NCBI GenBank assembly: GCA_022510925.1
Contig: JAFLSO010000007.1
Span: 1-64,000, forward strand
DNA from: Treponema sp.
GTDB lineage: Bacteria > Spirochaetota > Spirochaetia > Treponematales > Treponemataceae
Length of the DNA: 64,000 nucleotides
Direction of reading: 5' to 3'
The notes under the pieces were generated by a model. That model searched no databases and was not told where the DNA came from. It worked only from the letters and a program-made list of their open reading frames with translations. Positions 26,404-35,627 of this stretch are shown in pieces. The translations under genes and the position numbers were made by a program. Each line of letters begins with the position of its first letter. Position 1 is the first letter of the stretch.

Positions 26404-28200
26404 ATGAGCGATAATGATATTCCTTTAAGAAAAGATGTTCCCGCAGAGTACAAATGGGATTTGACAGGTCTTTATGCCTCGGAAGAGGACTGGGAGCGGG
26501 ATTTTGCCGCCATTCCCAATCTGGTGCGGAATTTCGCCGCGTTTAAGGGCAGGCTTGGAGATGGCTCTGATACATTGCTGCGCGCGCTCAGGGCCGAGGA
26601 GGAGCTGGACCGCTGCATGGAGAATGTGTATCATTACGCGAGCCTTTGCAATGAGGCGGATCAGGGCGACAGCACCGCCCAGGAGAGGCTTAACCGTGCG
26701 ATGATGGCGCTTACTAAGGCCGAGGCGGACACCAGCTTTTTCTTGCCGGAGCTTCTTTCTGTGCCTGACGATAAAATCCTGGAATGGATAGAGGGGCCTG
26801 ATTTCGCGGATTATAAAATCTATGTGAAAAAACTTTTGCATCACAAGCCGCATACTCTGAGCGAGAAAGAGGAGAGAATCCTGGCCCTGCAGTCTGACAG
26901 TGCGGGCACGGCGTCCAACGTGTTCTCTCTTCTGACTGACGTGGACATGAGCTTCGGTACCGTGACGGATGACGGTGTGGAGAAACCGCTTACTCACGGA
27001 ACATGGAGCAGCTTTATGGAGAGCCATGACAGGTCGCTGCGCGAGGATGCGTACAGGAAATTCTACGGGGCTTATGAGGCGCATGCCAACACTCTGGCGG
27101 CCCTTTACGCGGGCTCCGTTAACAACGATGTGTTCCGCTCAAGGGCCAGGGGATACGGCTCGTCCCTGGAGGCGGCGCTTTACGGCGATAAGGTTCCTGT
27201 GAGCGTCTATAAGAATCTGGTGGACACCGTGCATGATAATCTGGAGCCCCTGCACCGCTATTACAGCCTGCGGAAAAAAATCCTCGGCGTGGACGAGCTC
27301 AGGCACTGGGACGTGTATGTGCCTCTGGTTAAGTCCGTGAGAACGGACATTCCGTATGAGGAGGCGGTGGAGATAGTCCGCGAGGCCCTGGCGCCGTTAG
27401 GAAAGGATTACACGGACACTCTTTGTGACGGTCTTCTTCACGGCTGGGTGGACCGCTACGAGAACAAGGGCAAGAACAGCGGGGCGTTCTCTTCGGGGGC
27501 ATATAAGGGCAGTCCGTACATTCTGCTTAATTACAGGTCCGACACCCTGCGCGATGTCTACACCATGGCGCATGAGGGCGGGCATTCCATGCACTCATGG
27601 TACAGCGTGCGCAATAATCCGTTCATGAGCTACGACTACACCATTTTTGAGGCGGAGGTGGCCAGCACTTTTAACGAGGAGCTTGTCTTTGAGCATTTGC
27701 TGAGGAACGCCAAGGACCGTGACATGAGACTTTATCTGCTTTCAAGCCGCGCGTCAGACATTCTGGCTACGTTGTACAGGCAGACTATGTTCGCGGAATT
27801 TGAGCTTAAGGCGCATGAGTCCGTGGAGAGCGGCATTCCTCTGAGCACAGACGCTCTGCGCTCCATGTACCGCGGTCTTCTGGAGCTTTACTTCGGGCCG
27901 GAGATGAGGTTTGAGCCGTGCAGCGATCTGGAGGGGCTCCGCATCCCGCATTTTTACAACGCATTCTATGTGTACAAATATGCCACGGGAATATCAGCGT
28001 CACTGGCGCTGGCCAGGCGCGTTACCTCCGGCGGGGAGAAAGAGAAATCAGACTACTTTGAATTCCTGAAAAGCGGAGGCTCACGGTATCCCATAGAGAG
28101 CCTGAGGCTGGCCGGCGTGGACATGGAGAGAACCGAGAGCGTGAGGTCCGCCCTGGATACGTTCAGGGACATTGTGGGCCAGCTGGAAGAAAGCCTATGA
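26404..28200 (+). CDS. pepF: Oligoendopeptidase F (M3 family)
   Basis: The 598-residue cytoplasmic zinc peptidase cuts short oligopeptides. The active site HEGGH is at residues 390-394 (MAHEGGHSMHSW) and the third zinc ligand is in the FEAEVAST segment about 25 residues on. Length and the N-terminal segment RKDVPAEYKWDLTGLY are typical of PepF. The start has no Shine-Dalgarno sequence, and a -10 element lies 6 bases upstream. The stop overlaps the next gene's ATG by four bases (ATGA). Confidence 0.95.
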   Translation: MSDNDIPLRKDVPAEYKWDLTGLYASEEDWERDFAAIPNLVRNFAAFKGRLGDGSDTLLRALRAEEELDRCMENVYHYASLCNEADQGDSTAQERLNRAMMALTKAEADTSFFLPELLSVPDDKILEWIEGPDFADYKIYVKKLLHHKPHTLSEKEERILALQSDSAGTASNVFSLLTDVDMSFGTVTDDGVEKPLTHGTWSSFMESHDRSLREDAYRKFYGAYEAHANTLAALYAGSVNNDVFRSRARGYGSSLEAALYGDKVPVSVYKNLVDTVHDNLEPLHRYYSLRKKILGVDELRHWDVYVPLVKSVRTDIPYEEAVEIVREALAPLGKDYTDTLCDGLLHGWVDRYENKGKNSGAFSSGAYKGSPYILLNYRSDTLRDVYTMAHEGGHSMHSWYSVRNNPFMSYDYTIFEAEVASTFNEELVFEHLLRNAKDRDMRLYLLSSRASDILATLYRQTMFAEFELKAHESVESGIPLSTDALRSMYRGLLELYFGPEMRFEPCSDLEGLRIPHFYNAFYVYKYATGISASLALARRVTSGGEKEKSDYFEFLKSGGSRYPIESLRLAGVDMERTESVRSALDTFRDIVGQLEESL

Positions 28201-29462
28201 CAGACTCCTTGCGAAGCGTCCGCACGGACGAGAACAATCCTATATGGGAGAGCGCCGTTCACCGCGAGAATTCTCTTTATGCCAGGGGAAATTCAATCCG
28301 CTCCGAATTCGAGCGCGATTACACACGGCTCCTGCACTGCGAGTCCTACAGGCGCCTTAAGCACAAGACGCAGGTTTTTTTCGCGGCGCACAATGACCAC
28401 GTATGCACCAGAATGGAGCATGTGAGCCATGTGGCCAGCGTCTCCACTACAATCGCAAAATATCTGGGACTTAACGCGGAGCTTACTCAGGCCATTGCCA
28501 TAGGCCATGATCTGGGCCACGCTCCGTTCGGTCACACCGGCGAGGAGATTCTGAATGAGCTTATGCAGAATAAGAAGGAGGGCCGCAATGCGCCCAAGAA
28601 ATTCTGGCACGAGAGGAACTCCCTGTTTTTCGCGGACTACATAGACACTCTGGCCGACCCGGACGGTACGGAACGGAATCTGGATCTGACTTACGCCGTG
28701 CGGGACGGGCTTATCTGCCACTGCGGCGAGATTGACCAGCAGGGGATAGTTCCTAGAAAGGAGTGCATGGACCTTTACGATATAAAGCGGCCGGGGCAGG
28801 TGCAGCCGTACACATGGGAGGGTTGCATCGTTAAAGTCAGCGACAAGATTGCTTTCCTGGGACGGGATTTGGAGGATGCACGCACGTATCATATCCTAGA
28901 CATGGCGAGCTACCGTGAGCTTAGGCAGATAGTGGTGGAGACGCTTGGATTCGCGGAGGGCGAGGCTGGCGGCGCGCATCGCTCAGGCAGGGCGGTTAAT
29001 ACCACCGTGCTCATCAACGACATGATTGTGGACTTGTGCGACCACAGCTCCGTGGAGAACGGGATAAGCTTTAGCAGGCCGTATTTTGATTTCATAGTGG
29101 AGCTGAAGAAATTCTGCTACTCGAACATTTACAATCACTGGCGGCTTGTGGAATTCCAGAATTACGCCCGCGATGTTCTGGGGACTATCTACCGCGCCCT
29201 TATGCGCATTATGCCCTACGCGCAGAACCGCAAGCTGGACCAGTGCCTGCGTTACACTCCTAATTTGGAAAGGACGTTCCTGTCCTGGTGCAAACGCTAC
29301 TCGAACTATGATATGAGTTACAGGAAGATTCACCGTCTCCAGACTAAGGAGGTGTTCGATGTGAATAACGCCGAGAGCTGGGAGAAATGTGTGATAGAAT
29401 ACATAAGCGGCATGACGGACCAGTATGCCATCTCTGTTTTTGAGGAAATACTTTCGTTCTAG
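28197..29462 (+). CDS. dGTPase-like HD-domain triphosphohydrolase
   Basis: The 421-residue protein is of the Dgt/RtgA type. The HD motif is clear: H75 in EHVSH and H104-D105 in AIGHDLGHAPFGHTGE. The N-terminal segment RSEFERDYTRLLHCESYRRLKHKTQV is characteristic. These enzymes hydrolyse dNTPs to deoxynucleosides plus triphosphate and help set dNTP pools. It overlaps pepF by 4 bases and precedes the folate gene, so the three form an operon. Confidence 0.9.
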   Translation: MTDSLRSVRTDENNPIWESAVHRENSLYARGNSIRSEFERDYTRLLHCESYRRLKHKTQVFFAAHNDHVCTRMEHVSHVASVSTTIAKYLGLNAELTQAIAIGHDLGHAPFGHTGEEILNELMQNKKEGRNAPKKFWHERNSLFFADYIDTLADPDGTERNLDLTYAVRDGLICHCGEIDQQGIVPRKECMDLYDIKRPGQVQPYTWEGCIVKVSDKIAFLGRDLEDARTYHILDMASYRELRQIVVETLGFAEGEAGGAHRSGRAVNTTVLINDMIVDLCDHSSVENGISFSRPYFDFIVELKKFCYSNIYNHWRLVEFQNYARDVLGTIYRALMRIMPYAQNRKLDQCLRYTPNLERTFLSWCKRYSNYDMSYRKIHRLQTKEVFDVNNAESWEKCVIEYISGMTDQYAISVFEEILSF

Positions 29463-29483
29463 CCCGCTGTAGGGAAGGTGAGT

Positions 29484-30086
29484 ATGAGTAGGAAAGATGA
29501 GCTGAGGATAAGAATCTCCTCTCTGGTAAAGGGAATGTCCGCCGCGGAGAAAGACGCGGAGTCAGTTTCCTGCGTTGGGAAAATCATCTCCATGCGGGAA
29601 TTCCAGGAGGCGGACTGCGTTCTGTGCTATATGGCACTGGAGAACGAGGTGAACGTGCGGGCCGTTGTGGATGAGGCGCTCCGTCTGAATAAAACCGTGG
29701 CCCTGCCTAAAGTTGTGGCGGACATGGAGTGCATGGTCTTTTACAGAGTGAGTCCCGCGCGTCCGCTGGAGTCTCAGCTGGAGGCTGGCGCATGGGGCAT
29801 AAGGGAGCCTGTCTCTTCGGAGGATAGCATGATGGGGCTTGAGAGCTTTGCGGGGCTCAGGGTTTTTGCCGTGGTTCCCGGAGTGGCATTCTCTGCTGCA
29901 GGCGAAAGGCTGGGGCATGGGAAAGGCTTCTACGACAAGTTCTTTAATTCCCTGCTGAGCGAGGAGAATAAAAAATGTCCTGCAGGAGTGTTCTGTGCGG
30001 GAGCGTGCTTTAAATGCCAGAAAGTGGATTCCGTTCCCGTCTCTCCGACAGATGTTCCTGTGGACGTTGTGGTCTGCGCGGACTGA
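29484..30086 (+). CDS. 5-formyltetrahydrofolate cyclo-ligase family protein
   Basis: The 200-residue protein has the MTHFS fold signatures: an N-terminal RKDELRIRISS basic helix, the central YMALENEVN and VALPKV, and the ATP/folate motif GHGKGFYDKFF near residue 155. The enzyme converts 5-formyl-THF to 5,10-methenyl-THF using ATP. ATG 29484 is chosen over GTG 29478 because AGGGAAGG then lies at good distance. It ends in a terminator that overlaps the convergent gene's stop. Confidence 0.88.
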   Translation: MSRKDELRIRISSLVKGMSAAEKDAESVSCVGKIISMREFQEADCVLCYMALENEVNVRAVVDEALRLNKTVALPKVVADMECMVFYRVSPARPLESQLEAGAWGIREPVSSEDSMMGLESFAGLRVFAVVPGVAFSAAGERLGHGKGFYDKFFNSLLSEENKKCPAGVFCAGACFKCQKVDSVPVSPTDVPVDVVVCAD

Positions 30087-30113
30087 GCGTGCCCGCGCCG
30101 CGCTCATTTTTTT
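30084..30113 (+). terminator. Intrinsic terminator after the folate gene
   Basis: TGAGCG (30084-30089) and CGCTCA (30101-30106) form a 6-bp stem, followed by seven T. It overlaps the last codons of the convergent minus-strand gene. Confidence 0.7.
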
Positions 30114-33022
30114 GAGTCAGCGGAGAGCATTCTGAGCGCGGGCTCCTCTCCTATGCTCTCTGAAAGTATCCTGAGGAAGTCATTTGCGTCCGCGCTCTCT
30201 ACGGCAAGATAATCGTCTAAATATTGGAGCGGATTGAATTCCAGAAGGCCTCTCTGTATCAGGGCTGCGGTGCCCTCATTGGTTTGGGATAAAACCAGAT
30301 TCCTCTCCTCCCATTTGTTCTTTATGGCGCGCGTTACGGAGACACCGTGCTCTCCTGCACCGTCTGCCTCCTGCCTCAGATCCGCGCTAAGCGAGCTGAA
30401 CGCCTTTCCGTATGCATCCGAGAAAACGCTTGTGCGGGGAAGATTCTCCGCCTGTATCATGCCGAGCGGTATCTGGAAACCCGCCGTCTCCGCCACGCAA
30501 TTCAGCCGGTCGCCCAGAATAGAACGCATGCGCTCAGCAAGCTCAAGGATAAGGGCATTGAAAATCTCCCTCTCCGCGGCAGTGTCCGGCGCTCTGAAAT
30601 AAAACTGCGCGGGATCAAAAAAATCTTTTGTGGGAACAAGGACAGGCGGCTCCGCTCCTGCGCTGGATGCGTCCATGTCCGTGGTGTAAGTGTGGCGGAT
30701 TTGCGCGGTGCGGGTCCGGGATTTAAAGACCGGGGCCGGTACCTTGGATTTTGCGGTGCCGTCCTTCCGCAGGCTCTGCTCTTTAAGGAGCGCGAATGAA
30801 TTCTCCGCCATCTGAAAGGCTTTCTCTGAGTCGCAGTCTCCGGCAATCACAAGCGAATAGAGCGATGCGTCCAGAAGCCTGGTGTAGGAGAGCTGTATGC
30901 TCTGGAAAGTTGTCCGCTGAAGGATGGGCCGGGACTCGTCCCAGATATTGGCGTAGGGCGTGCCCTGATAAATGTATGTGAGCGCGGCGTTCCTGAGCTG
31001 GCGTGTCATGGGAGCGCTGATGGTTCCGTGCTGATACACCTGCTCGCTTACCAGGCTGTCGGCTGCACCCGGAGTAATATCCGCGTATATGACAGCGCCG
31101 GTCAGAGCGTTCAGGGCGCTCTCCAGGTCCTGCGCCATGCATGTGAGCGTTATGTAGGACACGGTCTCCTCTGTCCATGCTTTTATGCTGGCGGACGCGG
31201 AGAATCCGTTCTGCTCCCGCAGTCTCATTACCTCCGCCTGAATGCTTCGCGCGAACGCGTTTACCAGGACTGTCCTGAGCGCCCTCTCGCCGTCAGGGGA
31301 AGCGGCCTCTCCTCCGGCTATGGCCAGCGAGAGCGTGACTGTCTGCGAGCCCGGCACCTGCTTTACGGTGAGGGGAATTCCGTTCTTCAGTGTGTAGGAC
31401 AGGATCCTGCCCTGATTCTGCCGGTAGAAATTCTTTGCGTGGCGCAGCGTCTCCTCGTCATAAAGGTCGTCATCATCCTGCTCATTTTTCTTGTGCGCGC
31501 GCGACTCTGATTTTGCCCTGGCCTTTAATGAGAACATCTGATCCGCGTGCCATGAGGCATTCTCCTCCGTTATTACGGCAAAGCCTCCGTCCAGAAAATG
31601 GCTCATGCTCTGCTCGTAGACGGTCCGGTTTACAAGAGCGAATATGTACGGCTCCTCATTTTTTATGTGCTCGTGGATTCTCTCTTCCGTTACAAAGTCC
31701 GCCGAGTGAGCCTCGTCCAGAAGACGCCCGCCCAATGCGTTTGCGGGAAGCGCCCTCTCCCGGGCCCACATGGATGCCAGAATCTCCATGCTCCGCACGG
31801 GATTTCCTGTCTCCGAGCGGTACTTTGCGGTGACCTCCTGCTGCGCCGCCACGAAATTCCTCCTGCTTAAAAGCGCGGCGTCTTTTACGGTCCTGACGAA
31901 TGTCTCCGCCTGCTCCGCGCCTGTGACTTCTGCGTCATCTTCCTTCTGCGGCGCCTGCGAGAATGAGTACGGGGCCTCCAGAAGGGCCTGCAGGATAAGC
32001 CGCGTGCCGTTCGCGTCACGGACGCTTACCGCCGACAGGTAGTCCTTCCCGCGCAGGCCCAGCGAGCCCTCCGTCAGAGCGCCCGCCTTGTACGGAGAGC
32101 CATGCATGTTGAACGCGGCGGAGAGTATGTCGCACTCGGCATCAGGTAGGGAAGTGAACTGCACCACGAGCTGCATCATGTCGCCAGAGAAATAAGGCGA
32201 TACGATTACGAATTTTCTCTGCTCCTCTTTTTCTGGCTGTCTTAATTTTTCCTGCGATGAATGCCATGCGCTCTCGTCACTTACGGATGCCTGCCTCCAT
32301 GCGGAAAACCATCTCTCCGCCTCCGCATGCACCTCCTCCGCACTTATGTTCCCCGTCACAAAAATGGCGGAGTTCTCCGGCACGTAGAACGCGCTCCGTA
32401 TGCCGGAAAGAACCGTGCGCACGTCGGGGACAGTCAGTGACGCGAACAGCGCGGGATAAATGCCTGACTCCTGTTTCCACGGGAAGTGAGGGAACATACG
32501 CGAGTCTATGGCGCTGTTTATGAATCCCGCCGTGCTTGCCGCGTACTCCTCCGCGCTTTTTTTCGCGGCCTCGTATTCCTTGCTCAGTGCGGCGTCCGTG
32601 AAAGATGGATGCATGGTCCACTCCGCGAGTCTTTGCATGTACTCCGGAAAATACTCAGGCGGAACGTTCGCAGTGTATGTGGCGCTCTCCGCGTTGCACT
32701 CTCTGGTTATGCCGCTTTCTCCGTGAGCAAAAAGATTTGTGTACAGAGGAAAGAATCCCGCGGTGTCCATGTCCTGCGCGCTGAATCCCGCCCTCACGCA
32801 GAGCGTTACGCTGGCAAGGGCGCTCGCAGGGTCCTCCCTCACAAAAACGGTGAGCGAATTCTCCAGCGTGTAGACTTTCACGGAGCCGGCGTCAGATTCC
32901 AGTATGATTTCCGTCTGTGCGTGCGCGGCCGCCGCAAGCGGTAGGATAAATGCCGTCCTTATAAGAATGTTCCTGAGCCATCGGCGCCTGGCACCGCCAG
33001 CCTGAATAGGATTATTTTTCAT
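30104..33022 (-). CDS. Secreted M16 (insulinase/pitrilysin-like) protein lacking the zinc motif
   Basis: The 972-residue protein has a signal peptide (about 1-35, ending AHA-QTE) and two M16-type halves (about 40-450 and 540-960). The second half opens with TLKNGIPLTVKQVPGSQTVTL. The catalytic HxxEH expected near residues 92-96 of the first half reads P-L-Y-T-N in GFFPLYTNLF, so all three key residues are lost. It is probably a non-catalytic, periplasmic or surface-exposed M16 homologue. ATG 33022 begins MKNNPIQAGG; a longer frame to 33082 would cross the promoter. A TATACT lies 6 bases before the ATG, implying a leaderless mRNA. Confidence 0.75.
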   Translation of the reverse strand: MKNNPIQAGGARRRWLRNILIRTAFILPLAAAAHAQTEIILESDAGSVKVYTLENSLTVFVREDPASALASVTLCVRAGFSAQDMDTAGFFPLYTNLFAHGESGITRECNAESATYTANVPPEYFPEYMQRLAEWTMHPSFTDAALSKEYEAAKKSAEEYAASTAGFINSAIDSRMFPHFPWKQESGIYPALFASLTVPDVRTVLSGIRSAFYVPENSAIFVTGNISAEEVHAEAERWFSAWRQASVSDESAWHSSQEKLRQPEKEEQRKFVIVSPYFSGDMMQLVVQFTSLPDAECDILSAAFNMHGSPYKAGALTEGSLGLRGKDYLSAVSVRDANGTRLILQALLEAPYSFSQAPQKEDDAEVTGAEQAETFVRTVKDAALLSRRNFVAAQQEVTAKYRSETGNPVRSMEILASMWARERALPANALGGRLLDEAHSADFVTEERIHEHIKNEEPYIFALVNRTVYEQSMSHFLDGGFAVITEENASWHADQMFSLKARAKSESRAHKKNEQDDDDLYDEETLRHAKNFYRQNQGRILSYTLKNGIPLTVKQVPGSQTVTLSLAIAGGEAASPDGERALRTVLVNAFARSIQAEVMRLREQNGFSASASIKAWTEETVSYITLTCMAQDLESALNALTGAVIYADITPGAADSLVSEQVYQHGTISAPMTRQLRNAALTYIYQGTPYANIWDESRPILQRTTFQSIQLSYTRLLDASLYSLVIAGDCDSEKAFQMAENSFALLKEQSLRKDGTAKSKVPAPVFKSRTRTAQIRHTYTTDMDASSAGAEPPVLVPTKDFFDPAQFYFRAPDTAAEREIFNALILELAERMRSILGDRLNCVAETAGFQIPLGMIQAENLPRTSVFSDAYGKAFSSLSADLRQEADGAGEHGVSVTRAIKNKWEERNLVLSQTNEGTAALIQRGLLEFNPLQYLDDYLAVESADANDFLRILSESIGEEPALRMLSADSKK

Positions 33023-33028
33023 GCCGCA

Positions 33029-33037
33029 AGTATAGCA
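33029..33037 (-). promoter_or_regulatory. Extended -10 of a leaderless promoter (M16-like gene)
   Basis: On the minus strand TGC-TATACT ends 6 bases before the ATG at 33022. Its -35 position coincides with the -10 of the divergent promoter at 33056. Confidence 0.6.
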
Positions 33038-33055
33038 GAAAGGCGGGTTCTCCGC

Positions 33056-33061
33056 TATAAT
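33056..33061 (+). promoter_or_regulatory. -10 of a leaderless promoter (DUF4954 gene)
   Basis: Perfect TATAAT, 7 bases before the ATG at 33069. The gap CATTCCT has no Shine-Dalgarno sequence. Confidence 0.6.
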
Positions 33062-33068
33062 CATTCCT

Positions 33069-35300
33069 ATGGTAAAAGTCACTCTGAAAACTGAATCATT
33101 GCTTCCGCCCGCGCGTCCTCCACGCGAGCTTCTGTCGGGGAAAAGGCATCTTACGCCTAAAGAGATTTATGTGCTTATCCAGAACCGCAACGTCTCGTCC
33201 GACCCAGACTGGCAGAACGTATATGTGAGCGACGGCCCGGGAGAATTTTTCCCCGAGCAGATTATTCAGAGTGAATTCGACGGCTGGGTCGTGCTGGGAA
33301 AACTGCGTCCCGCCGCGCTGAACTACCATGACTTGGAGCTGGACACAGGCATATACCGCTCCGTGCTCAAGGACGTGCTTACCGGCGATGACTGCGTTAT
33401 CCGCAATGTGAGCTATCTTCAGAATTACCGTATAGGCAGCAGGGTGGTTCTTTTTAACATTCAGGAGATGAGCTGCACGGAGCATTCCAAATTCGGCGAG
33501 GGTGTCCTTAAGGCAGGGGAGGCGGAGGAGAACCGCATTTGGATAGGAGTGGGCAACGAGAACAACGCGCGCGCTGTCCTTCCTTTTACGTCCATGCTCC
33601 CGGGAGACGCCTACCTGTGGTCACGGTACCGCGAGGATTCCGCCCTGATGAGGAGATTCGTGGAGCTCACGGAGAATGGAAACGACAAGGCCGCCCCCAC
33701 ATTCGGCATAGTGGAGGATGACGCCGTAATAAAAAACTGCACGCTTTTAAAGGACGCCAGGATAGGAAGCTGCGCGTACATAAAGGGCGCGTTCAAGCTG
33801 AAGAACATAACGGTGCTCTCCTCCGAGGCGGAGCCCAGCCAGATAGGAGAGGGTGTGGAGCTTGTGAACGGCATAATGGGATATTCCAGCAGGGTGTTCT
33901 ATCAGGCGGTGGCCGTGAGATTCGTCATAGGCCGCAACTGCCAGCTTAAATACGGGGCCAGGCTTTTGAATTCAGTTCTGGGCGACAACTCCACGGTCTC
34001 ATGCTGCGAGCTTCTGAACAACCTGATTTTCCCTTTCCACGAGCAGCACCACAACTCCTCATTCCTTATAGCGGCCACCGTGCAGGGGCAGAGCAACATA
34101 GCCAGCGCCGCCACAATAGGCTCTAACCACAACTCGCGCTCCCCCGACGGCGAGATGATAGCGGGCCGCGGGTTCTGGCCTGGATTATGCTCGGACTTCA
34201 AATACGACTCCAGGTTCGCCAGTTTCGTTCTGGTGGCAAAAGGAAGCTATCAGTACGACCTGAACATAACCTATCCGTTCTCTCTTCTGGGCACAGGCAA
34301 GGGAGAGAACGCCGTGCACATAATTCCGGGCTACTGGTTCCTGTACAATATGTTCGCCATAGTCAGGAACAAATACAAATTCGCCGCGCGTGACAAGCGC
34401 GTGGTTAAAGTCCAGCATATAGAGACCGATCCGTTCGCACCCGACACCATACAGGAGGTTGTGTGCGCGCTGGAGAGGCTGGTGGAGCTTACGGGCCGTT
34501 ACCTTAAGCTTCCGCGCGATAAATGCGATGAGCTTACGCAGTTCAATCCCGAGCCGGACATGCTTGATTCTTTCAGGGACAGGGCCGCGCGTGTCACTAC
34601 TGAGAAAGAGCTCTACGCCATAGCGAAGGATTACCTGCACCAGAATCCGCTCGTCAAATTCCTTCTTACGGATGACCGCTGCCAGAAAAAATACGGCGCC
34701 CTCATCTATAAGCCCGCGCAGGGATACAAGGAGTACAGGCGCATAACAAAGTATTTCGCCGTCTCCGCCATCATGGACTGGCTGGAGGAGAATGGCTGTG
34801 ACCGCATGTCGGAGCATGAATTCGAGAGGCTCCGGGGCATACCGCTTTATCTTAAGTGGGAGAATGTGGGCGGACAGATTATCCCGTGCGATAAAGTCAG
34901 CGAGCTTTTCGGAAAAATAAAGGACGGCTCCATAAATTCATGGCAGCAGGTGCATGACTTTTACGATGAGTGCCAGAGAAGCTACGGCGACTACAAGGCG
35001 CGCTACGCGCTCTACCTTATGGAATTCCTGTACTCACGCAAAGTCACGGAATTCGACTCCGGCACTTTCAGCGACATAAAAAAGGACGTGGCGTATGTCT
35101 CGGTGAACATGCTTGAGTCCTCCATAGCCTCGCGCGACAAGGATTACACTGATTTTTTCAGGACCGTGACGTTCCGCAACAAGGAGGAGATGGAGGCCGT
35201 CCTGGGCACGCTTAAGGACTCCGACTTCCTGCAGGTTCTGCGGAGCGAGACGGAGACTTTCTGCGAGCGGCTTGAGCGGTTCTTCAGGAACCTGTGCTAG
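33069..35300 (+). CDS. DUF4954-type protein with left-handed beta-helix-like repeats
   Basis: The 743-residue cytoplasmic protein resembles the DUF4954 family known from spirochetes and Bacteroidetes. Its middle part (about 110-360) has hexapeptide-like turns (IGRNCQLKYGARLLNSVLGDNSTV) as in nucleotidyltransferase/acyltransferase left-handed helices. Next comes IPGYWFLYNMFAIVRNKYKFAARDKR, which I recall as part of the conserved core. The C-terminal 300 residues are helical. Function is unknown; a sugar-nucleotide-related role is only a guess. It is divergent from the M16-like gene, and the two start codons are only about 46 bases apart. Confidence 0.6.
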   Translation: MVKVTLKTESLLPPARPPRELLSGKRHLTPKEIYVLIQNRNVSSDPDWQNVYVSDGPGEFFPEQIIQSEFDGWVVLGKLRPAALNYHDLELDTGIYRSVLKDVLTGDDCVIRNVSYLQNYRIGSRVVLFNIQEMSCTEHSKFGEGVLKAGEAEENRIWIGVGNENNARAVLPFTSMLPGDAYLWSRYREDSALMRRFVELTENGNDKAAPTFGIVEDDAVIKNCTLLKDARIGSCAYIKGAFKLKNITVLSSEAEPSQIGEGVELVNGIMGYSSRVFYQAVAVRFVIGRNCQLKYGARLLNSVLGDNSTVSCCELLNNLIFPFHEQHHNSSFLIAATVQGQSNIASAATIGSNHNSRSPDGEMIAGRGFWPGLCSDFKYDSRFASFVLVAKGSYQYDLNITYPFSLLGTGKGENAVHIIPGYWFLYNMFAIVRNKYKFAARDKRVVKVQHIETDPFAPDTIQEVVCALERLVELTGRYLKLPRDKCDELTQFNPEPDMLDSFRDRAARVTTEKELYAIAKDYLHQNPLVKFLLTDDRCQKKYGALIYKPAQGYKEYRRITKYFAVSAIMDWLEENGCDRMSEHEFERLRGIPLYLKWENVGGQIIPCDKVSELFGKIKDGSINSWQQVHDFYDECQRSYGDYKARYALYLMEFLYSRKVTEFDSGTFSDIKKDVAYVSVNMLESSIASRDKDYTDFFRTVTFRNKEEMEAVLGTLKDSDFLQVLRSETETFCERLERFFRNLC

Positions 35301-35362
35301 GCTGAATTTTATGCGCATTACTTGACACAGCGCGCTTAAAGTTGTAGAGTAGGCGCATTCAC

Positions 35363-35444
35363 GCGGGGATGGTGGAATTGGTAGACACGCCAGCTTGAGG
35401 TGCTGGTGGCGAAAGCTGTGCCTGTTCAAGTCAGGTTCTCCGCA
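35363..35444 (+). tRNA. tRNA-Leu (anticodon GAG)
   Basis: The acceptor arm GCGGGGA (35363-35369) pairs with TCTCCGC (35437-35443). The anticodon stem CCAGC/GCTGG encloses TTGAGGT with anticodon GAG at 35397-35399. A class II variable arm (TGGCGAAAGCTG) and the T-loop GTTCAAGTC are present. The discriminator is A, and CCA is not encoded. GAG reads CUC/CUU leucine codons. Confidence 0.95.
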
Positions 35445-35448
35445 GAAA

Positions 35449-35476
35449 GGCTGCCTGTTAAAGGGCGGTCTTTTTT
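35449..35476 (+). terminator. Terminator downstream of tRNA-Leu
   Basis: GGCTGCC and GGGCGGTC form a 7-bp stem with G-U pairs around TGTTAAA, followed by seven T. Confidence 0.65.
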
Positions 35477-35563
35477 TATGCCCGGACCCGCTTTCCGCGC
35501 AGTTTTGGGAAAGGTCTTCTCCCCGCTCGCCTTAAAAAAATCCTTCCGGCATGAAAAAATAAT

Positions 35564-35592
35564 TTGACTTAATTTTTGGTGCGGTTTATAAT
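35564..35592 (+). promoter_or_regulatory. Strong promoter of the ABC ATPase gene
   Basis: TTGACT (35564-35569) and a perfect TATAAT (35587-35592) are separated by 17 bases. The leader of about 30 bases carries AGGGAGG ahead of the ATG at 35628. Confidence 0.75.
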
Positions 35593-35627
35593 TATAGGCA
35601 TAATATAACCCTTTAGGGAGGCCGTAA

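Noticed and set aside
35445-35447. Encoded CCA end of the tRNA
   Set aside because: The bases after the discriminator are GAA, so CCA must be added enzymatically.
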